Positions 1 through 8,743 are shown, counted from the stretch's first letter. The stretch: DNA of 64,000 nucleotides from Pseudomonas sp. ICMP 561 (GCF_002699985.1 NZ_LKBT01000012.1:124001-188000); one strand, 5' to 3'. The notes: generated from the letters alone by a model not told the origin. Translations and numbers: made by a program.

Positions 1-404
1 AGCCAGCCACGGCCTGCAGCCTGATTGAACCAGTTGCGAATCGCGTCTTCGCCAGAGTGACCGAAAGGCGGATTGCCAATGTCGTGGGCCAGGCAGGCTG
101 ATTGCACGACCATGCCCAGATCACTGGGATCGCACCAGTCGGGGAGGGCGCTGCGCAGGGTTTCACCGACACGCATGCCCAATGAACGGCCCACGCAGCT
201 GACTTCCAGTGAGTGGGTCAGGCGCGTATGGATGTGGTCATTGCTCGAAACCGGGTGTACTTGTGTCTTGCGCCCGAGGCGTCGAAAAGCCCCGGAAAAA
301 ATGATCCGGTCGTGGTCCTTGTGAAAAGGACTGCGTCCCAGTTCTTCAGGGCTGTGCAGGGTTTTGCCAAGTCGTTCGCGGTTGAGCAGGGTTTGCCAAT
401 CCAA
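1..404 (-). CDS. dgt: Deoxyguanosinetriphosphate triphosphohydrolase-like protein, 5' part only
   Basis: HD-superfamily nucleotide hydrolase that converts dNTPs (classically dGTP) to the nucleoside plus triphosphate. The gene runs off the left edge, so only about 134 N-terminal residues are present. They include [17 protein letters not shown], the THSLEV histidine of the HD site and the [14 protein letters not shown] segment carrying the His-Asp pair, all characteristic of the Dgt family. I chose TTG at 404 as start: it gives [13 protein letters not shown], the usual family N-terminus, and has GGAG eight bases upstream. An in-frame GTG at 413 is possible but leaves almost no room for a ribosome binding site. 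The family assignment is firm; the start is less so. Confidence 0.88.
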   Translation of the reverse strand, partial: MDWQTLLNRERLGKTLHSPEELGRSPFHKDHDRIIFSGAFRRLGRKTQVHPVSSNDHIHTRLTHSLEVSCVGRSLGMRVGETLRSALPDWCDPSDLGMVVQSACLAHDIGNPPFGHSGEDAIRNWFNQAAGRGW

Positions 405-466
405 GGCGTTCACTCCGTCGGTAAAGACTGCCTAGCTTCCTGATTCGGTGACCCGGCTGCAAGGCT

Positions 467-1624
467 TTAAAAGCCAATCGCATCGACATCGATCAGGAGT
501 ATGCGTTGGTCGTTGTCGAAAAACTGCCCGGCGGTCAGGCAGTACTGATTGGTCGTGGCGTCGCGATAGGTGTTGGACAGAATCAGGCGGCGTTCATGCC
601 AGCCTTCTGCAAGCAAATGATAGAAATAGGGACGCCATGACCAGTTATGGCCTATGTAAGCCGCATCGGAATGCCATTCGCCGTTGCGCCACTCCAGATT
701 GGGCGTGAGCTGGGTGCCATGCCGGTCGCATTGGTAGAAGCGTAGCAACCAGGGGTAATCGTGCAGTTGCGGCAGTTGGTCGAGGGATCGCTGATCCCAA
801 TGCTGCAGAGCGGCCATCAACGAAGTCAGTTGCTGGCGAAGATCCATCACCCGTGCCCGTTCTGCCAGCTTTTTCTGTACATAGCAGTCGCGCAGTCGGG
901 CGAATTGTTCGACAAACGCATCCTGATCGAAAAAAGCCTGCTCGCCTCTGGCAAACAGAAAGCCCTGTACATACCGCGCACCGCATTCGAGAGCGAAATG
1001 CAGTTCTGCCTCGGTTTCGACACCTTCAGCAATAATCCAGCAACCGGTTTTCTCTGCCATCTGGGCCAGAGCCTTGACGATGTCGCTGCTGGGGCCGCCT
1101 TTCGCGGCGGCCTGAAACAAGCGCATGTCCAGCTTGAGAATGTCAGGTTGCAGTGCAAGCACCCGATCCAGTTGGGAGTAGCCCGCGCCGAAATCATCAA
1201 TGGCAATTCGGGCGCCTGCGTCGCGATAGCGGCTCACGACTTCCGCAAGACGCTGGCTGTTGCCTTCCAGTTCAGTGATTTCAAAAACGATACGGCGTGG
1301 ATCTACACCATTTCGTTGCAACTGCTTGAGGCTGGGCAGCGGCTGGCCAGGGCGCAGACGAGAGATCCAGCGTGGTGAAATATTCAGGCTCAGAAACCAG
1401 TCATCAGGAGCCTGGTGAAGTCGACTCAGTGCGTCGTCCCGGATAATACGATCCAGGCGACGCAATGCAGCAGCAGGTACTCGCGGATCAGCGAACAATG
1501 GCCCGACAGATTTGAGTTGGCCGTCATCCTGAAGAACACGGCCCAATGCTTCAACACCAGCAATACGGCCAGTAGCGGTATCAATGAACGGCTGAAAGCA
1601 GGCAAGGGGTTGCCCATCAATCAC
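467..1624 (-). CDS. EAL-domain cyclic-di-GMP phosphodiesterase with YkuI_C-like C-terminal sensor
   Basis: Predicted cytoplasmic phosphodiesterase that would cleave cyclic-di-GMP to pGpG. The 385-residue protein begins directly with an EAL domain (about residues 5-235). The signature is EALGR at 25-29. Further active-site positions are retained: N81 in SLNIS, E115 in FEITE, the DDFGAGYS motif at 143-150, K164, E200 in AEGVE and Q220. Enzymatic activity is therefore expected. The remaining 150 residues resemble the PAS-like domain that follows EAL in B. subtilis YkuI (YWRPYFYHLL-like W-RPYFY segment and a final ILLIDVD strand), probably a ligand-sensing module. There is no GGDEF domain and no membrane segment. 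The start is GTG with GGAGG four bases upstream. The gene lies behind the divergent-looking dgt edge with no obvious operon partner. Confidence 0.85.
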   Translation of the reverse strand: MIDGQPLACFQPFIDTATGRIAGVEALGRVLQDDGQLKSVGPLFADPRVPAAALRRLDRIIRDDALSRLHQAPDDWFLSLNISPRWISRLRPGQPLPSLKQLQRNGVDPRRIVFEITELEGNSQRLAEVVSRYRDAGARIAIDDFGAGYSQLDRVLALQPDILKLDMRLFQAAAKGGPSSDIVKALAQMAEKTGCWIIAEGVETEAELHFALECGARYVQGFLFARGEQAFFDQDAFVEQFARLRDCYVQKKLAERARVMDLRQQLTSLMAALQHWDQRSLDQLPQLHDYPWLLRFYQCDRHGTQLTPNLEWRNGEWHSDAAYIGHNWSWRPYFYHLLAEGWHERRLILSNTYRDATTNQYCLTAGQFFDNDQRILLIDVDAIGF

Positions 1625-1800
1625 ATGGCCTCCTCAGTAAACTCGGCAGTTAACGGCAATAGAAACGGCGGTCAAAAAGGGCTGGTGAAACGGCTTTCAA
1701 GAAAGTATCCCACAACGAAATCGACGGCTTCAGTAGGACCCGAAGCCGTCGATTCAACCTGATGGGGGAGTGTTGCCTGCAAGAACGCAGCCAATTGCCA

Positions 1801-2139
1801 CTAGTGTTTTCGGGAGGAACCCAGAGCCAGTCGAATAATCGGCAACAGACTTACACCGAGTTTGACGATGCGAGTGAGTCCGCCGGGACGTTTGCCTTTC
1901 GCGCCCTTGCCGCCCAGAAATCCGAGAAGCGAGACCACGCCCATACCCCACAAGGGAGCATGCTTGATGCCCAATGTACCTTGCCAGTCGGTAGTCATGC
2001 CGCGAACCCGACGCAACGGTTGCATCAGGTTCGTCGACTCTTGCCGTATTTCCTGGCGGTGCATTTCCATGCGCAGGCGCACCAGTGCCTTGCGAAGTTC
2101 CCGGCGGGAATGTTTCTGGTGGGATTCAGGCAAGCTCAT
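1801..2139 (-). CDS. Small basic membrane-associated protein of the yqjD-yqjE operon (YqjK position)
   Basis: A 112-residue protein of unknown function, last gene of a three-gene minus-strand operon. Its ATG overlaps the stop of the upstream yqjE-like gene in an ATGA arrangement, so the two are probably translationally coupled. The N-terminal half is rich in Arg, Glu and Gln and likely helical. One or two weakly hydrophobic stretches (LWGMGVVSLLGFLGG and LGVSLLPIIRLAL) could associate with the membrane. By position it corresponds to yqjK of enterobacteria, but I see no convincing sequence match, so the name is not assigned. Confidence 0.75.
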   Translation of the reverse strand: MSLPESHQKHSRRELRKALVRLRMEMHRQEIRQESTNLMQPLRRVRGMTTDWQGTLGIKHAPLWGMGVVSLLGFLGGKGAKGKRPGGLTRIVKLGVSLLPIIRLALGSSRKH

Positions 2140-2528
2140 CGCATCAGTCGCTCACGGTCATTGGCCAGCTCTTCGAGGGTCGCATTGAACGGCGACGACT
2201 CGTCGAAAATGGCAGCTTTGAGGCGCAGGGCGCAGAACAGCGCGCACAGCGTATAGAACACACACAGACCAATAATGCCAGCCAGACGATAACTGTCCCA
2301 TAGCACGATGAGCAGCAATGCAGACAAGCCGGTCAGCAGAAGCAAGGCAAACACTAACGCGAGGCCTGCGAACAGCAGCAGGCTCAACGTACGTGCTTTT
2401 TGTTCCTGCAGTTCGATGCCGAACAGTTCGACGTGGCTGTGCAGCAGCCCAAGGACCGCCGCACCCAGTCGCCGTGGCGAAGATGAGGTCTGGTCTGATG
2501 CCGGACCGGATTCAGTTCCCAGAGCCAT
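2136..2528 (-). CDS. YqjE-type phage holin family membrane protein
   Basis: A 130-residue protein with two strong transmembrane helices (LLLFAGLALVFALLLLTG and LAGIIGLCVFYTLCALFCAL). They follow an amphipathic segment, ELFGIELQEQK, that is typical of the YqjE / phage_holin_3_6 family. In enterobacteria YqjE is a small inner-membrane protein encoded beside the ribosome-associated membrane protein YqjD; its role is unclear. The ATG at 2528 gives MALGTESG and fits the five-base gap after the yqjD-like gene. An upstream in-frame start would overlap that gene and lacks support. It is the middle gene of the operon. Confidence 0.85.
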   Translation of the reverse strand: MALGTESGPASDQTSSSPRRLGAAVLGLLHSHVELFGIELQEQKARTLSLLLFAGLALVFALLLLTGLSALLLIVLWDSYRLAGIIGLCVFYTLCALFCALRLKAAIFDESSPFNATLEELANDRERLMR

Positions 2529-2533
2529 ATTCG

Positions 2534-2848
2534 TTAGCGCCTTGTAGCCAGCAGACCGATCAGGAAGCCAACGCCAGCAGCGATGCCGACTGATTGCCAT
2601 GGGTTTGTCTGTACATAATCTTCGGTCGCCACAACGGCTGCCTTGCCGCGTTCGCGGAGGGATTCTTCAGTGAGCTTCAGGGTTTCGCGGGCTCGCACGA
2701 GGCTTTCATTGATCTGGCTGCGCAGTTCGTCAGCCTGAGCACCTGCCAGTGACGCGGTGTGTTCCAGGAGCTTCTCCGTGTCGGCAACCAGTACCTGAAA
2801 GTCAGCCATCAAAATTTCCTGGGCGTTCTGTGCTGTTTGGCGTGCCAT
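2534..2848 (-). CDS. YqjD/ElaB family C-tail-anchored protein
   Basis: A 104-residue protein with the classic layout of the ElaB/YqjD/YgaM family (DUF883). A long Lys/Glu/Ala-rich helix is followed by NPWQSVGIAAGVGFLIGLL and a terminal ATRR, i.e. a single C-terminal membrane anchor with GxxxG spacing. E. coli members bind ribosomes at the inner membrane in stationary phase; applying that here is inference. The start is ATG at 2848, preceded by GGAG five to six bases upstream; an in-frame ATG four codons earlier has no such site. First gene of the three-gene operon. Confidence 0.88.
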   Translation of the reverse strand: MARQTAQNAQEILMADFQVLVADTEKLLEHTASLAGAQADELRSQINESLVRARETLKLTEESLRERGKAAVVATEDYVQTNPWQSVGIAAGVGFLIGLLATRR

Positions 2849-3309
2849 TTTTCTCTCCATTAAGTACGTATGGGGTTTCGAGTACAGGGCGTTGCTGAAG
2901 GTTCACTTCAATGCTGCATGAAATCGTTCGGCGGACCTGCACGGCATTTTGCGGTGTGTTGGTGCGCTGCCTTTCGCTGTGCGCTCATCAGGAGCGCAGG
3001 TCGCCGGTATTGGTTTGCCTCTACAGTTGTAGCGCTGGGTCCGAAGTTTCCATGATTTTTCCGGCTCTGTCTTGATGGGAATACTGGCAGGCGCTTCGTT
3101 TGGGTACTGCATTTAGATGCGAGGTACTGGCCTCAATCACGCGAGACTTGGCTATGCTGTCACCCGATGCTGAATCGTGTGTTGCTGTCGGGTCGCCATC
3201 TGATGGCTCGCACGTATCAAGGACTGCTGGTCTGGGGAGTTTAGTGCCTCGGTAATTCATGGAAGTACTGACGCCACGATTGGCGCTCGGGCATGGGCTG
3301 GAGGGTGAC
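2849..3309. other. Intergenic region between divergent yqjD-like and acyltransferase genes
   Basis: About 460 bases separate two divergently transcribed genes, so both promoters should lie here. I see no convincing gene, repeat or strong hairpin. Short open frames on both strands have poor codon character and no ribosome binding sites. Confidence 0.5.
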
Positions 3310-4401
3310 ATGGAGCGGCTGTATTCCCTTCAAGGGCTAAGGGGCCTGGCGGTGCTGGGCGTAGTGCTTTTCCATATGACGGCTGTTGAATTGAAGTATT
3401 CGGGAGGTGACAGGCTGCTGCCTGGCTGGCTGGATTTCTTTCAATTAGGGGTCGATCTGTTTTTCGTCATAAGCGGCTTTGTGATGGTCATCGTCAGTCG
3501 CGGACGTTTTCAGAGTGGCGTTGAAAGCCAGCGGTTCCTGTTCAATCGCGTGTCGCGTATCTATCCAACCTACTGGCTTTATTTTTTCATCACGCTGGCG
3601 GTTTATCTGCTGCAGCCCGGAATGGTCAACAGTGGTCACGGGGAGTCAAACCTGTGGCTGTCTTTTCTGTTGTTGCCCAGTGAAAAGGTCCTTCTGGTGA
3701 TGGTGGCGTGGTCGCTGGTATTTGAGCTGTGGTTCTATCTGGTGTTCAGCGTCCTGCTGTTTTTCAAGGAGCGCTATTTGCCATGGCTGCTGGCAGTCTG
3801 GGCATTGGTTTTACTGGTGTTCAACACATTGGAGGACTGGCAGGCGTACTCACCTGTGCTGGCAGTGGTTCTGCATCCTTATGCGCTTGAATTCATCGCC
3901 GGAGCGTTAATGGCTCTTTTGTTTTACAGCCGACATCACGTTCGCATCCCCGATGCTGCGGTCTGGGGATTGTTGACCGGGGCATTGCTGCTGGGTATTC
4001 CGGTCATCGGCCTGTATGGGTTATTTGAAGGTCATGGTCTGACACGGATGCTGGTGGTCGGCCTGGTGTTTGGCCTGCTGGTGTTCACGCTGGCATTGCT
4101 GGAACGTCGTGAGCACGTGGCCATGCCCAAGGGACTGGTGTTGATCGGCGACATGTCTTACACAGTCTACTTGTCCCATTTGCTGGTGCTAGGGGTTATC
4201 GGACGTATCTGGCAGTTGCTGGGCGGTTGGCCCGAGACGCTGGCGGACAATATTTTCTTCACAGCACTGATGATGAGTGCGGTGCTATGTTACGGCTGGG
4301 TCGGTTATCGCTGTTTCGAGAAGCCGGTGCTGGATCGGGCCAATGCTTTTGCCCGTAAACACTTTCGAGCGCGCTCATCTGGCCTGGAGCGTGCGCAGTA
4401 A
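3310..4401 (+). CDS. OafA/Acyltransferase-3 family integral membrane acyltransferase
   Basis: A 363-residue membrane O-acyltransferase of the acyltransferase-3 group, which modifies surface sugars (O-antigen, exopolysaccharide or Nod-type glycans). The N-terminus carries the family signature SLQGLRGLAVLGVVLFHM, with the R and H thought to be catalytic, then FFQLGVDLFFVISGFVM. About ten hydrophobic helices follow, ending in CYGWVGYRCFEKPVL, the usual C-terminal YRxFEKP box. The start is ATG at 3310, eight bases after GGAGG; an in-frame ATG at 3259 lacks such a site. The following PAP2-like membrane gene starts a few bases downstream, suggesting a two-gene unit. The acceptor molecule is unknown. 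Confidence 0.88.
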   Translation: MERLYSLQGLRGLAVLGVVLFHMTAVELKYSGGDRLLPGWLDFFQLGVDLFFVISGFVMVIVSRGRFQSGVESQRFLFNRVSRIYPTYWLYFFITLAVYLLQPGMVNSGHGESNLWLSFLLLPSEKVLLVMVAWSLVFELWFYLVFSVLLFFKERYLPWLLAVWALVLLVFNTLEDWQAYSPVLAVVLHPYALEFIAGALMALLFYSRHHVRIPDAAVWGLLTGALLLGIPVIGLYGLFEGHGLTRMLVVGLVFGLLVFTLALLERREHVAMPKGLVLIGDMSYTVYLSHLLVLGVIGRIWQLLGGWPETLADNIFFTALMMSAVLCYGWVGYRCFEKPVLDRANAFARKHFRARSSGLERAQ

Positions 4402-4404
4402 GAT

Positions 4405-5061
4405 TTGGCGGCGTGCTACGTGTTGGAGTCACCGTTGGATATAACCCTCGCTTCACTTACCCCGTATGGCGGCATTACGGTCATGCTGCCGGCTGCAATC
4501 GTCATCACCGGCTGGCTCTGGATGACCCGCTCGCGTCGCTCGGCGCTGCTGTGGGTTGCCACTGTTTTTGCGGTCTACTCGATCGTAGCCGTCAGTAAAA
4601 TCCTCTTTAAAGGCTGGGGCGTGGCGCTGGAAAGTCTCGGTATTTATGTGCTGAGCGGTCATGCGATGAATACGTGTCTGGTGCTCACGGTGGGTTTGAG
4701 TCTGCTCGCCCGGCAGGTGCATCCGATGTTGAGTTGGCCTGCTGCAGCGTTTGGCATGGTAGTGGGCTGGCTGTTCAGTATTTACTGCGTCTCACCGTTC
4801 ATTCATCCGTTGCCTGAAGCGATTGCCGGTGCGTTGCTGGGCTCTCTGGCGGCAGGCCTTTTTCTGCTGGGTCTGGAAAATTTCCAGCCAGGCCGGATTC
4901 CTTCTGCAGCTTTGGTGATTGGCTTGTTGTTTATCGCGTTCAATGCGACGACGCCCAAATACACGGCGGAGTCGATTCTGGATCGTATTTCAATGCGGAT
5001 TTCAGGTGCAGGGCAAGTCTACAAAGCGCCAGAGTGGCGGGGCCCCGGGGAGACGCTTTGA
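4405..5061 (+). CDS. PAP2-superfamily-like membrane protein with degenerate active site
   Basis: A 218-residue protein with five or six predicted transmembrane helices that resembles membrane phosphatases of the PAP2 family (lipid phosphate or undecaprenyl-pyrophosphate phosphatases). The middle motif survives as LSGHAM (family PSGH). A later SPFIHPLPEAIAG keeps the His of the third motif (SRxxxxxHxxxD) but lacks its Arg and has Glu for Asp. The first KxxxxxxRP motif is not recognisable. Catalysis is therefore uncertain. The start is unclear: TTG at 4405, just after the acyltransferase stop, gives the longest frame, while TTG at 4435 has a better-spaced GGAG. Probably co-transcribed with the acyltransferase. 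Confidence 0.7.
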   Translation: MAACYVLESPLDITLASLTPYGGITVMLPAAIVITGWLWMTRSRRSALLWVATVFAVYSIVAVSKILFKGWGVALESLGIYVLSGHAMNTCLVLTVGLSLLARQVHPMLSWPAAAFGMVVGWLFSIYCVSPFIHPLPEAIAGALLGSLAAGLFLLGLENFQPGRIPSAALVIGLLFIAFNATTPKYTAESILDRISMRISGAGQVYKAPEWRGPGETL

Positions 5062-5140
5062 TGTGCTGGTTCATCCTCGACGACTATCACAGGCAGGCCT
5101 AAAATAAAGGCTCACTTTTTCTGTGCCGAGGGTCATGCGT

Positions 5141-5377
5141 ATGCCTCCTGAATGTCAGTTGTTTGGCACGTTGGGGTGTCATCTGTGTGAGGTTGCTGAA
5201 GCCGAGTTAATGCCATTGGTGGAGCACGGCCTATTGGTGGAACTGGTGGATATCGGCGACAGCGAGCGGTTGTTTGAAACCTATGGTTTGCGTATTCCGG
5301 TGTTGCGTCGTGTCGATACTGGCGCGGAACTGGACTGGCCCTTTAGTACCGAACGGGTGGTCAGTTTTCTGTTGTAG
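5141..5377 (+). CDS. Glutaredoxin-like (DUF836) thioredoxin-fold protein
   Basis: A 78-residue cytoplasmic protein with a CxxC redox pair in GTLGCHLCE near the N-terminus. It also has the thioredoxin-fold RIPVLRR segment containing the cis-proline and a C-terminal VVSFLL helix. This matches the small glutaredoxin-like proteins of the DUF836 family, whose substrates are not known. The start is ATG at 5141, eight bases behind GAGGG; ATG at 5135 and GTG at 5123 are in frame but badly spaced. The gene ends just before a long repeat island. Confidence 0.8.
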   Translation: MPPECQLFGTLGCHLCEVAEAELMPLVEHGLLVELVDIGDSERLFETYGLRIPVLRRVDTGAELDWPFSTERVVSFLL

Positions 5378-5429
5378 GTTTTAGAATGTGGTACGTGATT
5401 TTTGTGTGTATATCCGTTGGCGTGGTCAG

Positions 5430-6007
5430 GGCTGATATTGGTTGCGCTTTTACAGCGCGTCACTTTTGAAAAGAGCCCAAAAGTAACCAAAAGGCTCTTG
5501 CCCCACCACTTGGTGCCTCGCTGTCGCTCGGCATGCCCGTAATCCGACATTGCTGCGTGGGGCCGCCGCCACCGGCCATCCATGGCCTGAGGCGGCAAAA
5601 CCGGCATCCCTGCCGGTTTGCCCCACGCAGCAATATCGAATTCCGGCCGGCGTGGTTTAACGGGGCGCCTGACATCAAAATCAAAAGCAGATCAAAAGCA
5701 GAGCGAAAACGGCGGGATCGCCTCGACCGGTAGGAGCGAACTTGTTCGCGAGACGTCACTACGACCAACGCATTCGACGTCTGACAAACCGCATCGCAGC
5801 CTTCGGCAGCTCCTACAGAAGCCCGCAAAGTTCACACATCAGGTCGGCTGTCAGGCCGCCGCGCTTTTGATTTTGATCTGTGGGCGGGCATCCCGAGCCT
5901 AGGCGAGGGACCGAGTGGTGGGGCAAGAGCGTTTTGCTTACTTTTGTCTGGGCCGGCTTCCGGATGTTCAAAAGTGAGGCGCTGTAAAAGCGCAACCAAT
6001 ATCAGCC
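5430..6007. repeat. Gene-free island of nested inverted repeats
   Basis: The outer arms, about 5430-5540 and 5884-6007, are imperfect reverse complements. They begin GGCTGATATTGGTTGCGC on one side and end with its complement at 6007. They share CACTTTTGA, AAAAGTAA, CTCTTGCCCCACCACT and GGCTCGG..ATGCCCG-like blocks. A second pair lies at 5674-5688 and 5864-5878 (ATCAAAATCAAAAGC and its complement). A third pair, TGCTGCGTGGGGC, lies at 5551-5563 and 5620-5632. A GTAGGAGC/GCTCCTAC REP pair sits in the centre. All translations here are low quality. I interpret it as a composite, non-autonomous repeat of the type scattered through Pseudomonas chromosomes; the family name is not known to me. Confidence 0.8.
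5730..5817. repeat. REP pair (GTAGGAGC...GCTCCTAC) inside the repeat island
   Basis: GTAGGAGCGAACTTGTTCGC begins at 5730 and its inverted partner ending in GCTCCTAC lies at about 5808-5816. This is the core of Pseudomonas REP sequences, here with a roughly 50-base spacer. It lies at the centre of the larger inverted repeat. Confidence 0.7.
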
Positions 6008-6184
6008 GTTGCCGAGATAACGGATATACCCCCAATCAAGCCCCAATCAAGCCCCAATCAAACACCCACACACATATTCCGCGGAACTAATTCGCCGTCA
6101 AGCTGGTACAAGATTATGTACCACCTCCATCCCGGCAGGCTTTTCCGGGCTGCCTTGCACTTTTTCTCAGCAAATGGACGAATG

Positions 6185-6706
6185 ATGAAATCTTATCTCT
6201 GGCTTGGCCTGATTGGCGCTTTTTCTCTGAACACCGCATTCGCCGAATCGGTGTCTGTACCGATGAATCTCGTGAGTGCAACGGAGGCGGCGAAGCCGAT
6301 TGGCGAGGTCATCATCACCGAAACTGAATACGGCCTTCTGTTCACTCCCAACCTCACATCGTTGCCAGCCGGTGTTCATGGCTTCCACATCCACGAAAAC
6401 CCAAGCTGTGAAACCGCCGAGAAAGACGGCGTAAAAGTTGCCGCTCAGGCCGCAGGTGGTCACTGGGACCCGAAAAAAACCGGCAAACATCTGGGTCCTT
6501 ATGCGAACGGCCACCTGGGTGACCTCCCGGCCATTTACGTCACCGAAGACGGCATGGCCAACTACCCGGTACTGGCACCGCGTTTGAAAAAACTCAAGGA
6601 CGTCAAAGGTCATGCGTTGATGGTTCACGCAGGTGCGGATAACCATTCCGACATGCCCAAGCCTTTGGGTGGTGGCGGTGATCGTGCAGCATGTGGTGTG
6701 ATCTGA
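6185..6706 (+). CDS. sodC: Periplasmic Cu-Zn superoxide dismutase
   Basis: Converts superoxide to hydrogen peroxide and oxygen in the periplasm. The 173-residue precursor has a signal peptide ([20 protein letters not shown]) with AFA-E cleavage. Copper and zinc ligands are in place: [17 protein letters not shown], the [16 protein letters not shown] loop and [14 protein letters not shown]. The disulfide cysteines are in ENPSCE and RAACGVI, and a Gly-rich GGGGDR precedes the end. The start is the second of two adjacent ATGs, six bases after GGA; the first is too close. It stands alone after the repeat island. Confidence 0.95.
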   Translation: MKSYLWLGLIGAFSLNTAFAESVSVPMNLVSATEAAKPIGEVIITETEYGLLFTPNLTSLPAGVHGFHIHENPSCETAEKDGVKVAAQAAGGHWDPKKTGKHLGPYANGHLGDLPAIYVTEDGMANYPVLAPRLKKLKDVKGHALMVHAGADNHSDMPKPLGGGGDRAACGVI

Positions 6707-6788
6707 CACTTTCAGCTGATTAGCCGTAGTAAGGCTCTTGGGTGATAATGCGGCGCTGTTCACTCAAGAGTCACCCACGAGCCCACGT

Positions 6789-7679
6789 ATGTCCGAGTCT
6801 GCTTTTTCCGCTGCCAAGAGTCAGGCCAGTACCCTCTATTTACCGCCCGGGAAGTGGCTCACTGTGCTTGATTGTCTGTGCGCGCATTTCAGTGCCATCA
6901 GCCGTGAGCAGTGGCTTGACCGTATTGCCCGTGGACGGGTGCTGGATGCCGACGGCAAACCTGTCGATGTGGATCTGGCCTATCGGGAAGGGCTGCGGAT
7001 TCACTACTTTCGTGAAGTACCCAATGAAACGCCAATCCCGGTGCAGGAGTCGATTCTCTATGCCGACGAGCATCTGGTGGTTGCCGACAAACCACACTTC
7101 CTGCCGGTCACCCCTGCTGGGGAATACGTCGAAGAGACGCTTTTGCGCCGTTTGATCCGTCGCCTGGATAATCCCGATCTGGTGCCTTTGCATCGTATTG
7201 ACCGTCACACAGCCGGGCTTGTGTTGTTCTCGGCCAACAAGCAGACGCGCTCGGCGTATCAATCATTGTTCCCGACCCGACAGATCGACAAGCGCTATGA
7301 GGCCATTGCGCCGGCATTGCCAGGTGTCGAGTTTCCTCGAGTGCATAAAAGTCGATTGATCGATGGCGAGCCGTTCTTTCGCATGCAGGAAGGCGAGGGC
7401 ATCAGCAATACAGAAACCGCCATGGAGGTCTGTGAGCGCAACGGTGATCTTTGGCGCTACGCGCTGTATCCGGTCACCGGCAAGAAGCACCAGTTGCGCG
7501 TGCACATGGCCGCTTTGGGGGCTGGCATCTGCAATGATCCGTTCTACCCGAACGTGCTCAAGGATGCAGTGGACGATTACGCGAGGCCACTGAAATTACT
7601 CGCCCAAAGCCTGCGCTTTATCGATCCGGTCACTGGCCAGCAGCGGCAGTTTCAGAGTGAAATCCATCTGGACTGGTAG
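6789..7679 (+). CDS. RluA-family ribosomal/tRNA pseudouridine synthase
   Basis: A 296-residue enzyme that isomerises uridine to pseudouridine in rRNA or tRNA. The catalytic motif HRIDRHTAG lies at residues 135-143, with Asp138 as nucleophile. ADKPHFLPVTP and GKKHQLRVHMAALG are further family motifs, and the N-terminal 80 residues look like an S4-related RNA-binding part. This large, single-domain type is often annotated RluA-like or TruC-like in pseudomonads; the exact target base cannot be read. The start is ATG at 6789 (MSESAFSAAK); no strong Shine-Dalgarno is visible. It is followed by a terminator shared with the convergent lipoprotein gene. Confidence 0.88.
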   Translation: MSESAFSAAKSQASTLYLPPGKWLTVLDCLCAHFSAISREQWLDRIARGRVLDADGKPVDVDLAYREGLRIHYFREVPNETPIPVQESILYADEHLVVADKPHFLPVTPAGEYVEETLLRRLIRRLDNPDLVPLHRIDRHTAGLVLFSANKQTRSAYQSLFPTRQIDKRYEAIAPALPGVEFPRVHKSRLIDGEPFFRMQEGEGISNTETAMEVCERNGDLWRYALYPVTGKKHQLRVHMAALGAGICNDPFYPNVLKDAVDDYARPLKLLAQSLRFIDPVTGQQRQFQSEIHLDW

Positions 7680-7701
7680 CGCTGCATTTTCTGTAAGACA
7701 T

Positions 7702-7728
7702 AAAAAACCCGCACTTGGCGGGTTTTTT
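7702..7728. terminator. Bidirectional rho-independent terminator
   Basis: AAAAAACCCGC, a four-base ACTT loop, then GGCGGGTTTTTT: a GC stem flanked by A and T runs. It lies between two convergent genes and can serve both strands. Confidence 0.9.
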
Positions 7729-7752
7729 ACGTTTGCTGCATCAGGCTCTGAG

Positions 7753-7977
7753 TTACAGATCCTTGACAGTACGCACCTGATCTTTGTTGACGCGGGTTTC
7801 TTTACCGTCGAGTTGCTTGAACTCGTAGAAGCCCGAATCTTCATCGTATTTCGGGGTGTCGACAGCCTGGATTTCCCGGCCATCGGTCAGGGTGATCACT
7901 GTCGGCGATGCACAGCCTGCGAGGGATGCCAGGCCCAGTGCGAGCAAAAAGGCAGCGGGAAGGGTCCGTTGTTTCAT
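7753..7977 (-). CDS. YgdI/YgdR-family lipoprotein (DUF903)
   Basis: A 74-residue lipoprotein with a signal ending in LASLAGC, a clear lipobox, so the mature protein starts at Cys22 and is probably outer-membrane anchored. The mature part carries the SH3-like DUF903 pattern: TVITLTDGREIQ, then TPKYDEDSGFYEFKQLDGKE and VNKDQVRTVKDL. The role of this family is not established. Single gene facing the pseudouridine synthase across a shared terminator. Confidence 0.9.
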   Translation of the reverse strand: MKQRTLPAAFLLALGLASLAGCASPTVITLTDGREIQAVDTPKYDEDSGFYEFKQLDGKETRVNKDQVRTVKDL

Positions 7978-8072
7978 TACGGTGTCTCCTGATCGATTCT
8001 TGGTTAACTGACGTTTAAGACGTATCTGCTTGCAGCAAGTTCAAACAATATTAATTGCAGCCAAGGCTGGCC

Positions 8073-8666
8073 CTAGCCTGTGGTCTGGTTCAGCAGGTCC
8101 GGGGTGTTGAGGTTGGCGAGACGGGGGTCATCGGTTTCACACTGTACAGCGACAGCATCCAGTCTCTCCATCACCTTGCGCGGGCTGCGTTCTCCGCTTT
8201 GCCATGCGGCTTCGAAAGCCTGTAAATGGCACGTCGGGATCACGCAGAGCAAGGGTTGCCAATGCTCGCCGCTACGCACCATCACCGGCTGTCGAGGATG
8301 CCTGAGGGCTGTTTCCCGCAGTTCCTGCAGCAGTGCATGGTCAATCAAGGGCACGTCGCAGGGCAGGATCAGAAGATGCGTATGGCGCGCCAGGGGCAGA
8401 GCAGCGCGAATACCGGCGAACGGTCCGTGAAACTCATCGTTGCCGTCCTGCACCAGTCGATCGGCATAAGCTGCGTATTGATCCAGGTTGCGATTGCACG
8501 AAATGAGCAAGTCATCCGTCAGCGGGCGGGTCAGGCGATGCAGGTGCTGGATCAGCGGCTCACCGTTCCAGAGAATCAAACCTTTGTCCCGGCCACCCAT
8601 ACGCTGACCCTGACCACCGGCCAGCAGCAGGATGGAGCAGGCGGGAAGGGTGATGGCATCTGGCAT
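8073..8666 (-). CDS. mobA: Molybdenum cofactor guanylyltransferase
   Basis: Transfers GMP from GTP to molybdopterin-Mo to make the guanine dinucleotide cofactor used by DMSO-reductase family enzymes. The 197-residue protein has the nucleotide-binding start [27 protein letters not shown], and the metal/GTP motif LPCDVPLID. All are standard for MobA, and length is normal. It is divergent from moaB-moeA with 77 bases between start codons, so the three cofactor genes share a promoter region. Confidence 0.93.
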   Translation of the reverse strand: MPDAITLPACSILLLAGGQGQRMGGRDKGLILWNGEPLIQHLHRLTRPLTDDLLISCNRNLDQYAAYADRLVQDGNDEFHGPFAGIRAALPLARHTHLLILPCDVPLIDHALLQELRETALRHPRQPVMVRSGEHWQPLLCVIPTCHLQAFEAAWQSGERSPRKVMERLDAVAVQCETDDPRLANLNTPDLLNQTTG

Positions 8667-8743
8667 GAACGACTCGACCGAAGCAGTGGAATGGGGTGCT
8701 GTGATATAACACCGGCCTGTTTTCTCTACAACTGGATAGAGTG

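Noticed and set aside
645..1378. Long open frames opposite the EAL gene
   Set aside because: They are antisense or out-of-frame shadows of a gene with complete EAL motifs.
5460..5995. Several frames of 60-120 codons inside the repeat island
   Set aside because: They arise from the inverted repeats, are Arg/Pro/Ser-rich and lack start signals.
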